This document shows, one piece after another, positions 16,909-25,034 of a stretch of 36,943 bases of DNA. The stretch is from assembly GCA_900542625.1 (NCBI GenBank), contig UQOH01000012.1, positions 1 to 36,943 of the forward strand, in the 5' to 3' direction. This DNA is from an uncultured Fusobacterium sp. (GTDB lineage: Bacteria; Fusobacteriota; Fusobacteriia; Fusobacteriales; Fusobacteriaceae). Numbering within the stretch: the stretch's first letter is position 1; each line of letters starts with the position of its first letter. The notes under the pieces are model-generated. The model worked only from the letters and a program-made list of their open reading frames with translations, was not told the DNA's origin and made no database searches. Both the position numbers and the translations under genes were made by a program.

Positions 16909-19662
16909 ATGGCTAAAATTGATACTAACAATAGTTACAAAAACGAAAAAGAAATCTATTTTATGCTTAAAATAGATGAAAATGGAGGATATATTTCTCC
17001 TGTTACACACGACGGAAAAACAATTGATTCTTTTCTTCCATACGATATAAGAGACAAACATATTCAAAAAGTTGTTTCTTTTCTTACAGATGTAAGGGAG
17101 GATGACTTTTTTATTGATTGGGAAAAAACTGTTCAAAACATATATCTTGATGATTTTTACGAAATGGCAGAAAACTTAAAACACATAGAAAATTTCGTCA
17201 CAGAAGATTTTCAGAAAATTGTATGGAGTTTTACAGGAAACGAAATTACTCTTAAAATCGAAGATATTGAAGAAGAACCTGATAAAGTAAAACCAACTGT
17301 TTTATTAAATAAAAAATATGAAAATTTTAAAGTTATTTCAGACACTCTTCTTTACCATAACGGTATAGTTTATTGTTTTGATATAGCTGATGAAGACCTT
17401 GATATCCTGAAAGAAAAAATATCTGTTATAAGCAGAAATGAGCTTGAGGCTTTTCTGACTCTTGCACACCATTCTTTCAAAAATATTGAGATAGAATATA
17501 AGGGATATACTGTTGAAAAAATAAAAGACACTGCAGGAATACCGCAGATTACAATAGAAAAAATATCTGTTGACAACAGTCTTTATTTAAAAATTGATTT
17601 ATGTTATTCAACTCTTACAGATGACTTTATAAGACTGAATAATATAGAAGAAATTGTTATTGTAAACACTCTTGAGAAAAAAATATACATCTGTAAACCA
17701 GATGGAAAAATAGCTGCTGTTGTAGAGGCTATTTCAAAGCTTATTTTAAAACATCAAAGAAAGCTGGGTATGAAACAGGGATTTTTCATAGATGAGGATA
17801 ACCTTATTATTATCAATGAAAAAATAGCAAGAGAGTTTGTAACAAAAGATCTTCTTCAACTTGCAGGAAAATATAAAATAGTGGGAACAGATAAACTGAA
17901 ATCATATACTGTAAAGGTTGTTAAGCCAAAACTTATTGGAAAGCTTAATCACTCAATAGATTTTCTTGAAGGAGATATCTCTCTTCAGATAGGAAATGAA
18001 AAATTTGGAATATTCGATGTTTTGGCTAAGCTGAAAAAAGATTCGTATATTGTTCTTGGTGATGGAACTAATGCTGTTATTAACAGAAAATATATAGAAA
18101 AACTGGAAAAAGTTTTTAAGAAAACAGAGAACAACAAAGTAAAAATTTCTTTCTTTGACCTTCCTATTGTAGACGATTTAATAGAAAATAAGGTTCTGAA
18201 AGAACATATTGCAGAGCAGAAAGAGTTTTTCAACGGAATTAATAATATTGAAAACTATAATGTTAAAATACCAAATATAAATGCAACATTAAGACAATAT
18301 CAGGAATATGGATATAAATGGCTGTGTTATCTTATGGACAACAACCTTGGAGGATGTCTTGCCGATGATATGGGACTTGGGAAAACTCTTCAGGCAATAG
18401 CACTTATCACAAGAATACACCGTTCAACAAAAAAGAAAATGAAAACTCTTATTGTTATGCCGAAAAGTTTAATTTTCAACTGGGAAAATGAAATTCAAAG
18501 ATTCAGCCCTGATTTGAAAACAGGAATTTATTATGGAAACAACAGAGAGATAGAAACCTTAAAAGATTCAGAAGTAATTCTTACAACATACGGAACCGTA
18601 AGAAACGATATACAAAAATTAAAAAAATATAAATATACTTTAATTATTCTTGATGAATCACAAAACATTAAAAATACAAATGCACAGATTACAAAAGCTG
18701 TTATGCTTTTAAACAGCAAATACAGAGTTGCTCTTTCAGGAACTCCTGTTGAAAACAACCTTGGAGAACTTTATTCTCTGTTTAGATTTCTTAATCCGTC
18801 TATGTTTGGAACTTCAGAAGAGTTTAACAAATACTATGCAGCTCCTATACATAAGGAAAATGATAAAGATGCAATAGAAGAACTTAAGAAAAAAATATAT
18901 CCTTTTATTTTAAGAAGGGTAAAGAAAGATGTATTAAAAGATCTTCCTGAAAAAATTGAAAAAGTTCTTTATGTAGAGATGAATCCTGAACAGAGAAAAT
19001 ATTATGAAGAGAGAAGAATGTATTATTACAATATGGTACATGAAAATATAAAAACTCAGGGATTTGGAAAATCACATTTCTATATTCTGCAGGCTCTTAA
19101 TGAACTTAGACAGATTACAAGCTGTCCTGAAAGTAAAAACTCGCAGATAGTTTCAAGCAAAAGAGATGTTACTATCGAAAGTATACTTGATGCAGTTAGA
19201 AACGACCATAAAGTTCTTGTTTTTGCAAACTATATAAGTTCTATTGAGGGAATATGCAAAGAACTTAAAAAACAGAATATCAAATATCTTTCTATGACAG
19301 GGGCAACTAAAGAAAGACATCTTCTGGTTGATAAATTCCAAAATGACAGCCAGTATAAAGTATTTGTAATGACGCTGAAAACAGGCGGAGTAGGACTTAA
19401 CCTTACTGCAGCAGACACAATATTTATATATGATCCTTGGTGGAACAAGACTGTGGAAAATCAGGCTGTTGACAGAGCATACAGACTTGGACAGGATAGA
19501 ACAGTATTCTCATATAAGGTTATTTTAAAAGACAGTATAGAGGAAAAAATCTTAAAACTTCAGGAAACAAAAAGCAAATTGGTAGAAAGTCTTATCTCTG
19601 ATGAAGGAACATCAGTTAAGAACCTGAGCGAAGAGGATATAGAATTTATTTTAGGTAAATAA
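16909..19662 (+). CDS. SNF2-family DEAD/H ATPase
   Basis: ATP-driven DNA translocase of helicase superfamily 2, SNF2/Rad54 type, 917 residues. The N-terminal ~450 residues are not recognisable and lack the zinc-binding SWIM cysteines that many bacterial SNF2 proteins carry there. The ATPase core has Walker A DDMGLGKT (Lys492), the DESQ box at residue 582, SGTPVENNLGELYSLFRF, and the second RecA lobe with LKTGGVGLNLTAADT and DRAYRLGQDR. I chose the ATG at 16909, behind GAGGAA; an in-frame TTG at 16906 is less likely. The next gene follows within 20 bases. Its cellular job (transcription recycling, repair, or defence) is unknown. Confidence 0.9.
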   Translation: MAKIDTNNSYKNEKEIYFMLKIDENGGYISPVTHDGKTIDSFLPYDIRDKHIQKVVSFLTDVREDDFFIDWEKTVQNIYLDDFYEMAENLKHIENFVTEDFQKIVWSFTGNEITLKIEDIEEEPDKVKPTVLLNKKYENFKVISDTLLYHNGIVYCFDIADEDLDILKEKISVISRNELEAFLTLAHHSFKNIEIEYKGYTVEKIKDTAGIPQITIEKISVDNSLYLKIDLCYSTLTDDFIRLNNIEEIVIVNTLEKKIYICKPDGKIAAVVEAISKLILKHQRKLGMKQGFFIDEDNLIIINEKIAREFVTKDLLQLAGKYKIVGTDKLKSYTVKVVKPKLIGKLNHSIDFLEGDISLQIGNEKFGIFDVLAKLKKDSYIVLGDGTNAVINRKYIEKLEKVFKKTENNKVKISFFDLPIVDDLIENKVLKEHIAEQKEFFNGINNIENYNVKIPNINATLRQYQEYGYKWLCYLMDNNLGGCLADDMGLGKTLQAIALITRIHRSTKKKMKTLIVMPKSLIFNWENEIQRFSPDLKTGIYYGNNREIETLKDSEVILTTYGTVRNDIQKLKKYKYTLIILDESQNIKNTNAQITKAVMLLNSKYRVALSGTPVENNLGELYSLFRFLNPSMFGTSEEFNKYYAAPIHKENDKDAIEELKKKIYPFILRRVKKDVLKDLPEKIEKVLYVEMNPEQRKYYEERRMYYYNMVHENIKTQGFGKSHFYILQALNELRQITSCPESKNSQIVSSKRDVTIESILDAVRNDHKVLVFANYISSIEGICKELKKQNIKYLSMTGATKERHLLVDKFQNDSQYKVFVMTLKTGGVGLNLTAADTIFIYDPWWNKTVENQAVDRAYRLGQDRTVFSYKVILKDSIEEKILKLQETKSKLVESLISDEGTSVKNLSEEDIEFILGK

Positions 19663-19682
19663 AAAAAGGATTGGAGAGGATT

Positions 19683-21464
19683 ATGGGAATTAGCAAAGCA
19701 AGATTTCGAGAAGCATTGGATAATTTTTATACTAAAGAAGAACTTTTTAGACTTTTCAAAAAATATCTTCTTAACTGGATAGCAGAGGGATATATCGGAA
19801 GTAATCTTGGGCTTTTTGAAATATCTCTTATTACTGCTGACAGTAATAAAAATAAGTTCTTAGATTTAATGGAACAGATATTTTCAAAACAGGAAGTTTT
19901 CACTGCAGTCTTTAATACTCTTCCTAAAGATATACAAGAAATATTTACTGTTATTGCATGGGAAGGAAAATTTCCCATTAAAGACAGAGAAAAATATCAA
20001 AAACAAGGAAAAGAATTTACTTCTGATTTTAGTCTAAAAGATGAATTTCTTTTCTTTAAAATCACAGAAGGTGTAAAAAAAGATGAATATCTCTATATTG
20101 ACAATGATATTGTAAGAGTATACAGAACTTTTCTTCCAAAAATAAGAGATTGTTTTATACACACTTGTGAGCCTGATAAAAAACTTTTATTTGACAATAA
20201 CGAAAGCTATATTGTTGAAAATCTTGCCAGCTATTTTAATTTTTTCAATGATGGCAAACTGCAGCTTTCAGGAAGCGGAAAACTTCTTAAAGCATCCAAA
20301 AATGATATGTGCAGATACTGTAATATCAAAGAATATTATGTTGATGCAAAAGATTTGGATTTTTTAAAAACAGAAACAATAGCTCTGTTTTTCTTTCTTT
20401 TAAAGAAAAATTATCTTACTCGTGAATATTTTAGAATAAGCAACATTAAAAATATTGTAAAAGATTTTCTGGACGGTAAAAATATCAAAGAGGAAAGTTC
20501 TGTTTATGTGACATTATATCTTAACTATTTAAAAGGCGTCAGAAAAATAGATAAGAATAATGATGAAATAAAAAGAGCCATAAACAGTGTGAAAGAGGCT
20601 CTTCTTCAAATTCCTGATGATAAAGCTGTGAGTGTAGATAATATTATCAAATATATTTTGTACAAAGATAATTTTATTGAAATTTTGGATTTAAAAGAGG
20701 TTTATGAAAATATTTATATCAATGAAGCAAACTATGAAAGAACAAAAATTGTTTCATATTTTAAATATAAAGCATATATTATTGAGCCTTTTATCAAATC
20801 CGTTTTATTTATCTTAAGTGTTTTGGGAGTTCTCGAAATATATTATGATTTTCCTTCAGAAAACAATGCTCTTTATCTGAAACACGGTTATCTTTCAAAA
20901 TTTGACGGTATAAAAGCTGTTAAATTTACAAATCTTGGAAAATATATTTTTGACAGACAAGAACAATATGATTTCAAAGATGAAGAAGAGGGAGAAGTAG
21001 TTCTTGAAGAGGACAGGCTTATTGTTACAGTCATGGGAGATGCTCCTGTAAAAGTTCTTTTCCTTGAAACTATTGGAATAAGAATAGCTGATAATAAATT
21101 TAAAATTACACAGGAAAGCTTTTTGAAAAAAGTATCATGTAAAAAAGATATTCTTGATAAGATAAGTGAATTTAAGAAAAAAATACAGTCTGACCTTAAT
21201 GATATATGGAAAAACTTTTTTGAGGAGTTGCTGAAAAAAATGGAATATGTGCAGTTTGTTCCTGAATATAGAGTTTTAAAGCTTGAACAGGATAAAAATT
21301 TAATAAATATAATAACAAAAGATAAAAGGCTGTCAAATATAGTCTTAAAAGCAGAGAATTTTCATGTAATTATAAAAGAAGAAAACATGGAAAAATTTGC
21401 TGAAGTTTTAAAAGAAAACGGTTACTTTTTCAACTCTTTATCAGATAATGCTGATAAAAAATAA
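19683..21464 (+). CDS. SNF2-linked protein of unknown function, possible helicase-associated domain
   Basis: A 593-residue protein that I do not recognise as a named family. It has no signal peptide or membrane segment and is rich in lysine and charged residues. The last ~150 residues (from about 445) have a strand-rich start (RLIVTVMGDAP), then KFKITQESFLKK, a long helical part, and a final ENFHVIIKEENMEKF with KENGYFF. This layout resembles the XPB/Ssl2-like helicase-associated domain (PF13625 type). That is an inference by eye. It begins 20 bases after the SNF2 stop with no terminator between, so the two are surely one operon. The ATG at 19683 follows GGAGAGG; a TTG at 19671 is a weaker choice. 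Confidence 0.8.
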   Translation: MGISKARFREALDNFYTKEELFRLFKKYLLNWIAEGYIGSNLGLFEISLITADSNKNKFLDLMEQIFSKQEVFTAVFNTLPKDIQEIFTVIAWEGKFPIKDREKYQKQGKEFTSDFSLKDEFLFFKITEGVKKDEYLYIDNDIVRVYRTFLPKIRDCFIHTCEPDKKLLFDNNESYIVENLASYFNFFNDGKLQLSGSGKLLKASKNDMCRYCNIKEYYVDAKDLDFLKTETIALFFFLLKKNYLTREYFRISNIKNIVKDFLDGKNIKEESSVYVTLYLNYLKGVRKIDKNNDEIKRAINSVKEALLQIPDDKAVSVDNIIKYILYKDNFIEILDLKEVYENIYINEANYERTKIVSYFKYKAYIIEPFIKSVLFILSVLGVLEIYYDFPSENNALYLKHGYLSKFDGIKAVKFTNLGKYIFDRQEQYDFKDEEEGEVVLEEDRLIVTVMGDAPVKVLFLETIGIRIADNKFKITQESFLKKVSCKKDILDKISEFKKKIQSDLNDIWKNFFEELLKKMEYVQFVPEYRVLKLEQDKNLINIITKDKRLSNIVLKAENFHVIIKEENMEKFAEVLKENGYFFNSLSDNADKK

Positions 21465-21506
21465 CTTTTTACAAAAAGACTCTATTCAGAATTAAATGGT
21501 TTTTAT

Positions 21507-21541
21507 ATGGTGGAACAGGTTATTCTGTTTCACCATTTTTA
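21507..21541 (+). terminator. Terminator of the SNF2 operon
   Basis: Stem ATGGTGGAACAG / CTGTTTCACCAT (one wobble) with a 6-base loop, followed by five T. It lies 42 bases after the partner gene's stop. Confidence 0.88.
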
Positions 21542-21675
21542 TTTCCTTTGTTGTATGGTAATAAAAAAATCTGTATAAAACAGACGGAAAAAGAGCATAA
21601 AAAAATATTTTTTTGTGGCATAAAATTTGCTTTGTATTTAGACATAAATAAAAATTTTTCTTAGGAGGAAAGTAT

Positions 21676-21936
21676 ATGAAACTAACAGTAATCGGAAGCC
21701 ATTTATGCGAAGATACAAGAAACGCATTAGAAGTTTTAAAAGAAAAAAATGTAGAAGTAAATTTTGAAAATATGTCTGAAAGCTTAGACTCTTTAAAAGC
21801 ATATCTTGCAGTTCGTGAAACAAGTGAAATGTATAAAGCTGTAAGAGCAGCCGGAGGAATCGGTATTCCTTGTTTTGTTTTTGAAGACGGAACAAAAACT
21901 CTTGATTTATCAGCAGCATTAACAAAAATAGACTAA
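21676..21936 (+). CDS. Glutaredoxin-like thioredoxin-fold protein (CxxT)
   Basis: An 86-residue cytoplasmic protein with a thioredoxin/glutaredoxin-like order: strand MKLTVIGSH, redox position LCEDTRNAL (Cys11), and the cis-proline loop GGIGIPCFVFEDG with a second cysteine at residue 66. The second cysteine of the usual CxxC is threonine, so a one-cysteine mechanism is possible, or a disulfide between Cys11 and Cys66. No in-frame TGA suggests selenocysteine. A strong AGGAGG site precedes the ATG. The symporter gene follows 55 bases later without a terminator, so the two are probably co-expressed. The electron donor and partner are unknown. Confidence 0.8.
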   Translation: MKLTVIGSHLCEDTRNALEVLKEKNVEVNFENMSESLDSLKAYLAVRETSEMYKAVRAAGGIGIPCFVFEDGTKTLDLSAALTKID

Positions 21937-21991
21937 TTTAGATAATCAGGGATTGTAAATTTAAAAATCAAAAATTTTAGGAGGATTAAAA

Positions 21992-23230
21992 ATGGGAGAA
22001 ACTAAAAAACAAAGTATTTGGGAAGCCTATAAGTTTTCAATTATCTTATTGGGAGCAATTATAATAGGTAGCTTTATCGGAATTCAATTTGGAGAAAAGG
22101 CAACTGTTCTTAAACCATTTGGAGACTTATTCATCAACGGTATGTTCATGGTAGTTGTACCTCTTGTTTTCGTAACAATCAGCAGCTCTATAGCTGGAAT
22201 GAACGACATGAAAAGACTTGGAAAAATTTTAAAAACTATGCTTTTAACTTTCGTAGGAACTGGACTTTTAGCAGCAGTATATGTTTTCGTTACTGTTAAA
22301 GTATTCCCTCCTGCACAAGGTGTATCACTTGCTATGCCTGCAGCTGAAGCATTAAAACCATTCCAGACAGGAGATCAAATTGTAGCAGCTTTAACTGTTA
22401 CTGACTTCCCTGAACTTATTTCAAGAAAAAATATGCTTCCTTTAATTATATTCTCAATAGTATTTGGTATCTGCACAAATATGATTGGTGAAAAAGGAAA
22501 AATAATTGCAAGAGGACTTGACGCTTTATCAGAAGTATTCTTAAAAATAGTAGGACTTTTAATGTACTATGCTCCAATCGGATTAGGTGCTTACTTTGCT
22601 GCACTTATTGGTGAACACGGAAAAGAACTTCTTGGTTCTTATGCAAGAGCAATGGCAGTTTATTATCCATTATGTATAGTTTATATTTTCACAGCATTCC
22701 CTCTATATGCTTGGATTTCTGGTGGAATGGAAGGTGTAAGAAGATTAAAATATGTAGTATCTCCTGCAATCACTGCAGTGGCTACTCAAAGTTCAATAGC
22801 AACACTTCCTGTTAACTTGGAAGCATGTAATAAAATCGGTGTTCCTAAAGATATCAGAGAAATCGTTCTTCCAATCGGAGCAACAGCTCATATGGACGGA
22901 ACTGTATTAAGTTCTATCTTAAAAATATCATTCCTTTTCGGAATTTTCCAAGTACCGTTCACTGGTGTAGGAACTTATGTAAGTGCTCTATTCCTTTCAA
23001 TCGCAGGTGGAGTTGTAATGTCAGGAGTTCCTGGCGGAGGACTTATCGGAGAGATGTTTATCGTTGCAATGTATGGATTCCCAGCTGAAGCATTCCCTAT
23101 TATCGCAACAATAGGATATCTTGTTGACCCATTTGCAACAATGGTTAATGCAAGTGGAGATACAATAGCATCAATGCTTGTAACAAGAGTTGTTGAAGGA
23201 AAAGACTGGGTAAATAAAAAATTATCTTAA
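21992..23230 (+). CDS. Dicarboxylate/amino acid:cation symporter (DAACS), altered substrate site
   Basis: Membrane importer of the GltP/DctA/GltPh family, 412 residues with about eight hydrophobic segments and two re-entrant loops. Family marks are the serine-rich first hairpin (VATQSSIATLP), AHMDGTVL (NMDGT motif), the VPGGGLIGE hairpin tip and DPFATMVNASGD in the last helix. By alignment with GltPh, Asp394 and Asn401 are kept (Asp379, Asn386 here), but Arg397, which binds the side-chain carboxylate of aspartate, is Ala382. Acidic substrates are therefore unlikely; a neutral amino acid is more plausible. AGGAGG precedes the start. It follows the glutaredoxin-like gene and ends at a strong terminator. 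Confidence 0.9.
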   Translation: MGETKKQSIWEAYKFSIILLGAIIIGSFIGIQFGEKATVLKPFGDLFINGMFMVVVPLVFVTISSSIAGMNDMKRLGKILKTMLLTFVGTGLLAAVYVFVTVKVFPPAQGVSLAMPAAEALKPFQTGDQIVAALTVTDFPELISRKNMLPLIIFSIVFGICTNMIGEKGKIIARGLDALSEVFLKIVGLLMYYAPIGLGAYFAALIGEHGKELLGSYARAMAVYYPLCIVYIFTAFPLYAWISGGMEGVRRLKYVVSPAITAVATQSSIATLPVNLEACNKIGVPKDIREIVLPIGATAHMDGTVLSSILKISFLFGIFQVPFTGVGTYVSALFLSIAGGVVMSGVPGGGLIGEMFIVAMYGFPAEAFPIIATIGYLVDPFATMVNASGDTIASMLVTRVVEGKDWVNKKLS

Positions 23231-23264
23231 ACCAAGTTAAAATAAAATTCTTTAAAACCAACCT

Positions 23265-23302
23265 AAAAAAATCAGACAGCTTTTAAACTGTCTGATTTTT
23301 TT
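23265..23302 (+). terminator. Terminator of the symporter gene
   Basis: Stem AATCAGACAG / CTGTCTGATT with a loop of about 8 bases, preceded by A and followed by seven T. It could also act weakly on the opposite strand. Confidence 0.9.
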
Positions 23303-23342
23303 ATATATATGTGTAGAGAATTGTTACCTTATCTTTTAAATA

Positions 23343-23370
23343 AAAAAGGCTGTCACAAAAGGCAGTCTAA
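23343..23370 (-). terminator. Possible weak terminator of the tRNA operon
   Basis: Minus strand GACTGCC / GACAGCC with two C-A mismatches, followed by a T tract. It sits just after the tRNA-Lys CCA end. The position fits, but the stem is poor. Confidence 0.35.
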
Positions 23371-23375
23371 CTTTC

Positions 23376-23451
23376 TGGTGCATCATACTGGGCTTGAACC
23401 GGTGACCGTACGATTAAGAGTCGTATGCTCTACCAACTGAGCTAATGATGC
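23376..23451 (-). tRNA. tRNA-Lys (anticodon CTT)
   Basis: A 76-base cloverleaf with encoded CCA. The acceptor GCATCAT/ATGATGC pairs perfectly, the D stem is GCTC/GAGC, and the anticodon stem TACGA/TCGTA encloses loop CTCTTAA, giving CTT, which reads AAG. The T stem ACCGG/CCAGT has one C-A mismatch at positions 51-63. It is second in a two-tRNA transcript after tRNA-Gly. Confidence 0.93.
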
Positions 23452-23471
23452 ATATTTTTTTGTAAAAAAAA

Positions 23472-23547
<76 letters not shown>

Positions 23548-23566
23548 AATCCTTATTACAGAGATG

Positions 23567-23595
23567 ATTATAGCATTACTTGAAAATTTTGTCAA
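23567..23595 (-). promoter_or_regulatory. Consensus promoter of the tRNA pair
   Basis: Minus strand: TTGACA, exactly 17 bases, then TATAAT. This is a full sigma-70 consensus, as expected for a strong tRNA promoter, and lies 19 bases before the tRNA-Gly 5' end. Confidence 0.85.
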
Positions 23596-23624
23596 ACATT
23601 TTTTTAAAATTTTTTTATAAAATA

Positions 23625-23827
23625 ATAGGAACTGTTATTTTTGTAATAAGAATAAAATTTTCTAGGAAAAAATATCAGCTATTTATATTGCTCACAGAAA
23701 GAAAATTTGAAACTCACTTCGTTCAAACAGTCAAATTTTCTGTATTCTGTTTCGCTGCATAAATTACGCAGATATTTTTAATATCGAAAATTTTATTTTT
23801 ATTTCATTATTTTATAACAGTTCCTAT
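23625..23827. repeat. 203-bp palindromic MITE-like element
   Basis: Both ends carry the perfect 13-base inverted repeat ATAGGAACTGTTA. The arms stay similar inward (AATAAAATTTTC and AAAATATC.GC occur in both, in opposite orientation). They meet at a central hairpin with 10-base arms GAAAATTTGA / TCAAATTTTC (23701-23710, 23731-23740) around the loop ACTCACTTCGTTC. The whole block can fold into one long stem. No real gene is inside, and no clear target-site duplication is visible. It fills the gap between the tRNA promoter and the end of galE, and could also stop galE transcription. Confidence 0.7.
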
Positions 23828-23844
23828 CTTTAAATATTTTTTAA

Positions 23845-24858
23845 TTAGTCATTGTATCCGTTAGGATTGTTGCTCTGCCATCTCCATGAATCTTCACACA
23901 TTCTGTCAAGATCATATTTAGCTTCCCATCCTAATTCTGCTTTTGCTTTTGCCGGATCAGCATAACACATTGCAACATCTCCAGGTCTTCTTGGAGCGAT
24001 TACATATGGAATATCTTTTCCGCAGGCTTTGCTGAATGCTTTTACCATATCAAGAACGCTGTATCCTTTTCCTGTTCCAAGATTGTAAATTACAAGACCA
24101 GGATTAGTTTCTAATTTATCAAGAGCTTTTAAGTGTCCGTTTGCTAAGTCTACAACGTGGATATAATCTCTTACACCAGTTCCGTCTGGAGTATTATAGT
24201 CGTCACCAAACACGCTAAGTTTTTCTAATTTTCCTATTGCAACTTTTGTTATATAAGGCATTAAGTTGTTAGGAATACCATTTGGTTCTTCTCCTATTGT
24301 TCCGCTTTCATGAGCTCCAACTGGGTTGAAATATCTAAGAAGTGCAACGTTAAGTTCTTTATCTGCTTTACAGATATCCACTAACATCTCTTCTATCATA
24401 AGTTTTGTTCTTCCGTATGGGTTTGTAGCACTTAGAGGGAATGTTTCTAAAATTGGACAAGTATGCGGATCTCCGTATACTGTTGCTGAAGAACTGAATA
24501 CAAAATTACGAACTCCATATTTTTTCATTAAGTTTAAAACTATAAGAGTTGTTGTAAGGTTGTTTGTATAATATGCAAGAGGTTTTGCAACTGATTCCCC
24601 AACTGCTTTAAATCCTGCAAAATGTATTACAGAATCAATATTATTTTCTTTAAATATCTCTTCCATTTTTTCTTCATCTAATATATTAACTTCATAAAAT
24701 TTAGGTCTTTTTCCTGTTATAGCTTCTATTCTGTCTATAACTTTTGGGCTACTATTACTTAAATCATCAACAATAACTACTTCTCTGCCATTTTCCAATA
24801 ATTGAACTACAGTGTGACTTCCAATATATCCTGCTCCACCTGTTACTAAAACTGCCAT
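23845..24858 (-). CDS. galE: UDP-glucose 4-epimerase
   Basis: Converts UDP-galactose and UDP-glucose into each other, for galactose use and for making surface sugars. The 337-residue protein is the standard short-chain dehydrogenase-type GalE. It has the NAD-binding GGAGYIGSHT at the start, the FAGFKAVGESVAKPL block, FSSSATVYG, and the catalytic Tyr-x-x-x-Lys in NPYGRTKLMIEE. RYFNPVGAH and GTGVRDYIHVVDLA are typical of the substrate region. AAGGAG lies about 9 bases upstream of the start. TATAAT on the minus strand at 24898-24903 is a likely -10. It has no galK or galT neighbours here. Confidence 0.95.
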   Translation of the reverse strand: MAVLVTGGAGYIGSHTVVQLLENGREVVIVDDLSNSSPKVIDRIEAITGKRPKFYEVNILDEEKMEEIFKENNIDSVIHFAGFKAVGESVAKPLAYYTNNLTTTLIVLNLMKKYGVRNFVFSSSATVYGDPHTCPILETFPLSATNPYGRTKLMIEEMLVDICKADKELNVALLRYFNPVGAHESGTIGEEPNGIPNNLMPYITKVAIGKLEKLSVFGDDYNTPDGTGVRDYIHVVDLANGHLKALDKLETNPGLVIYNLGTGKGYSVLDMVKAFSKACGKDIPYVIAPRRPGDVAMCYADPAKAKAELGWEAKYDLDRMCEDSWRWQSNNPNGYND

Positions 24859-25034
24859 AATAATATCCTCTCCTTTTAATTAAGATTTTATATTTTTATT
24901 ATACTACATTTTTATATTATCTTTCTTTTATTCTTAACCTTTTCTCATAAACTTTTTTAATTTTATTACTAAAGTTTCTTTTATTTTATAAATTTTAAAA
25001 ATATTATTATTATTTTTTTATGTTTCTTTTACTT

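Noticed and set aside
21676..21936. Selenoprotein form of the glutaredoxin-like protein
   Set aside because: No in-frame TGA at the redox position; Cys11 is encoded by TGC.
23580..23762. 60-residue plus-strand open frame in the galE-tRNA gap
   Set aside because: It lies within the palindromic element and tRNA promoter, has low-complexity composition and no family resemblance.
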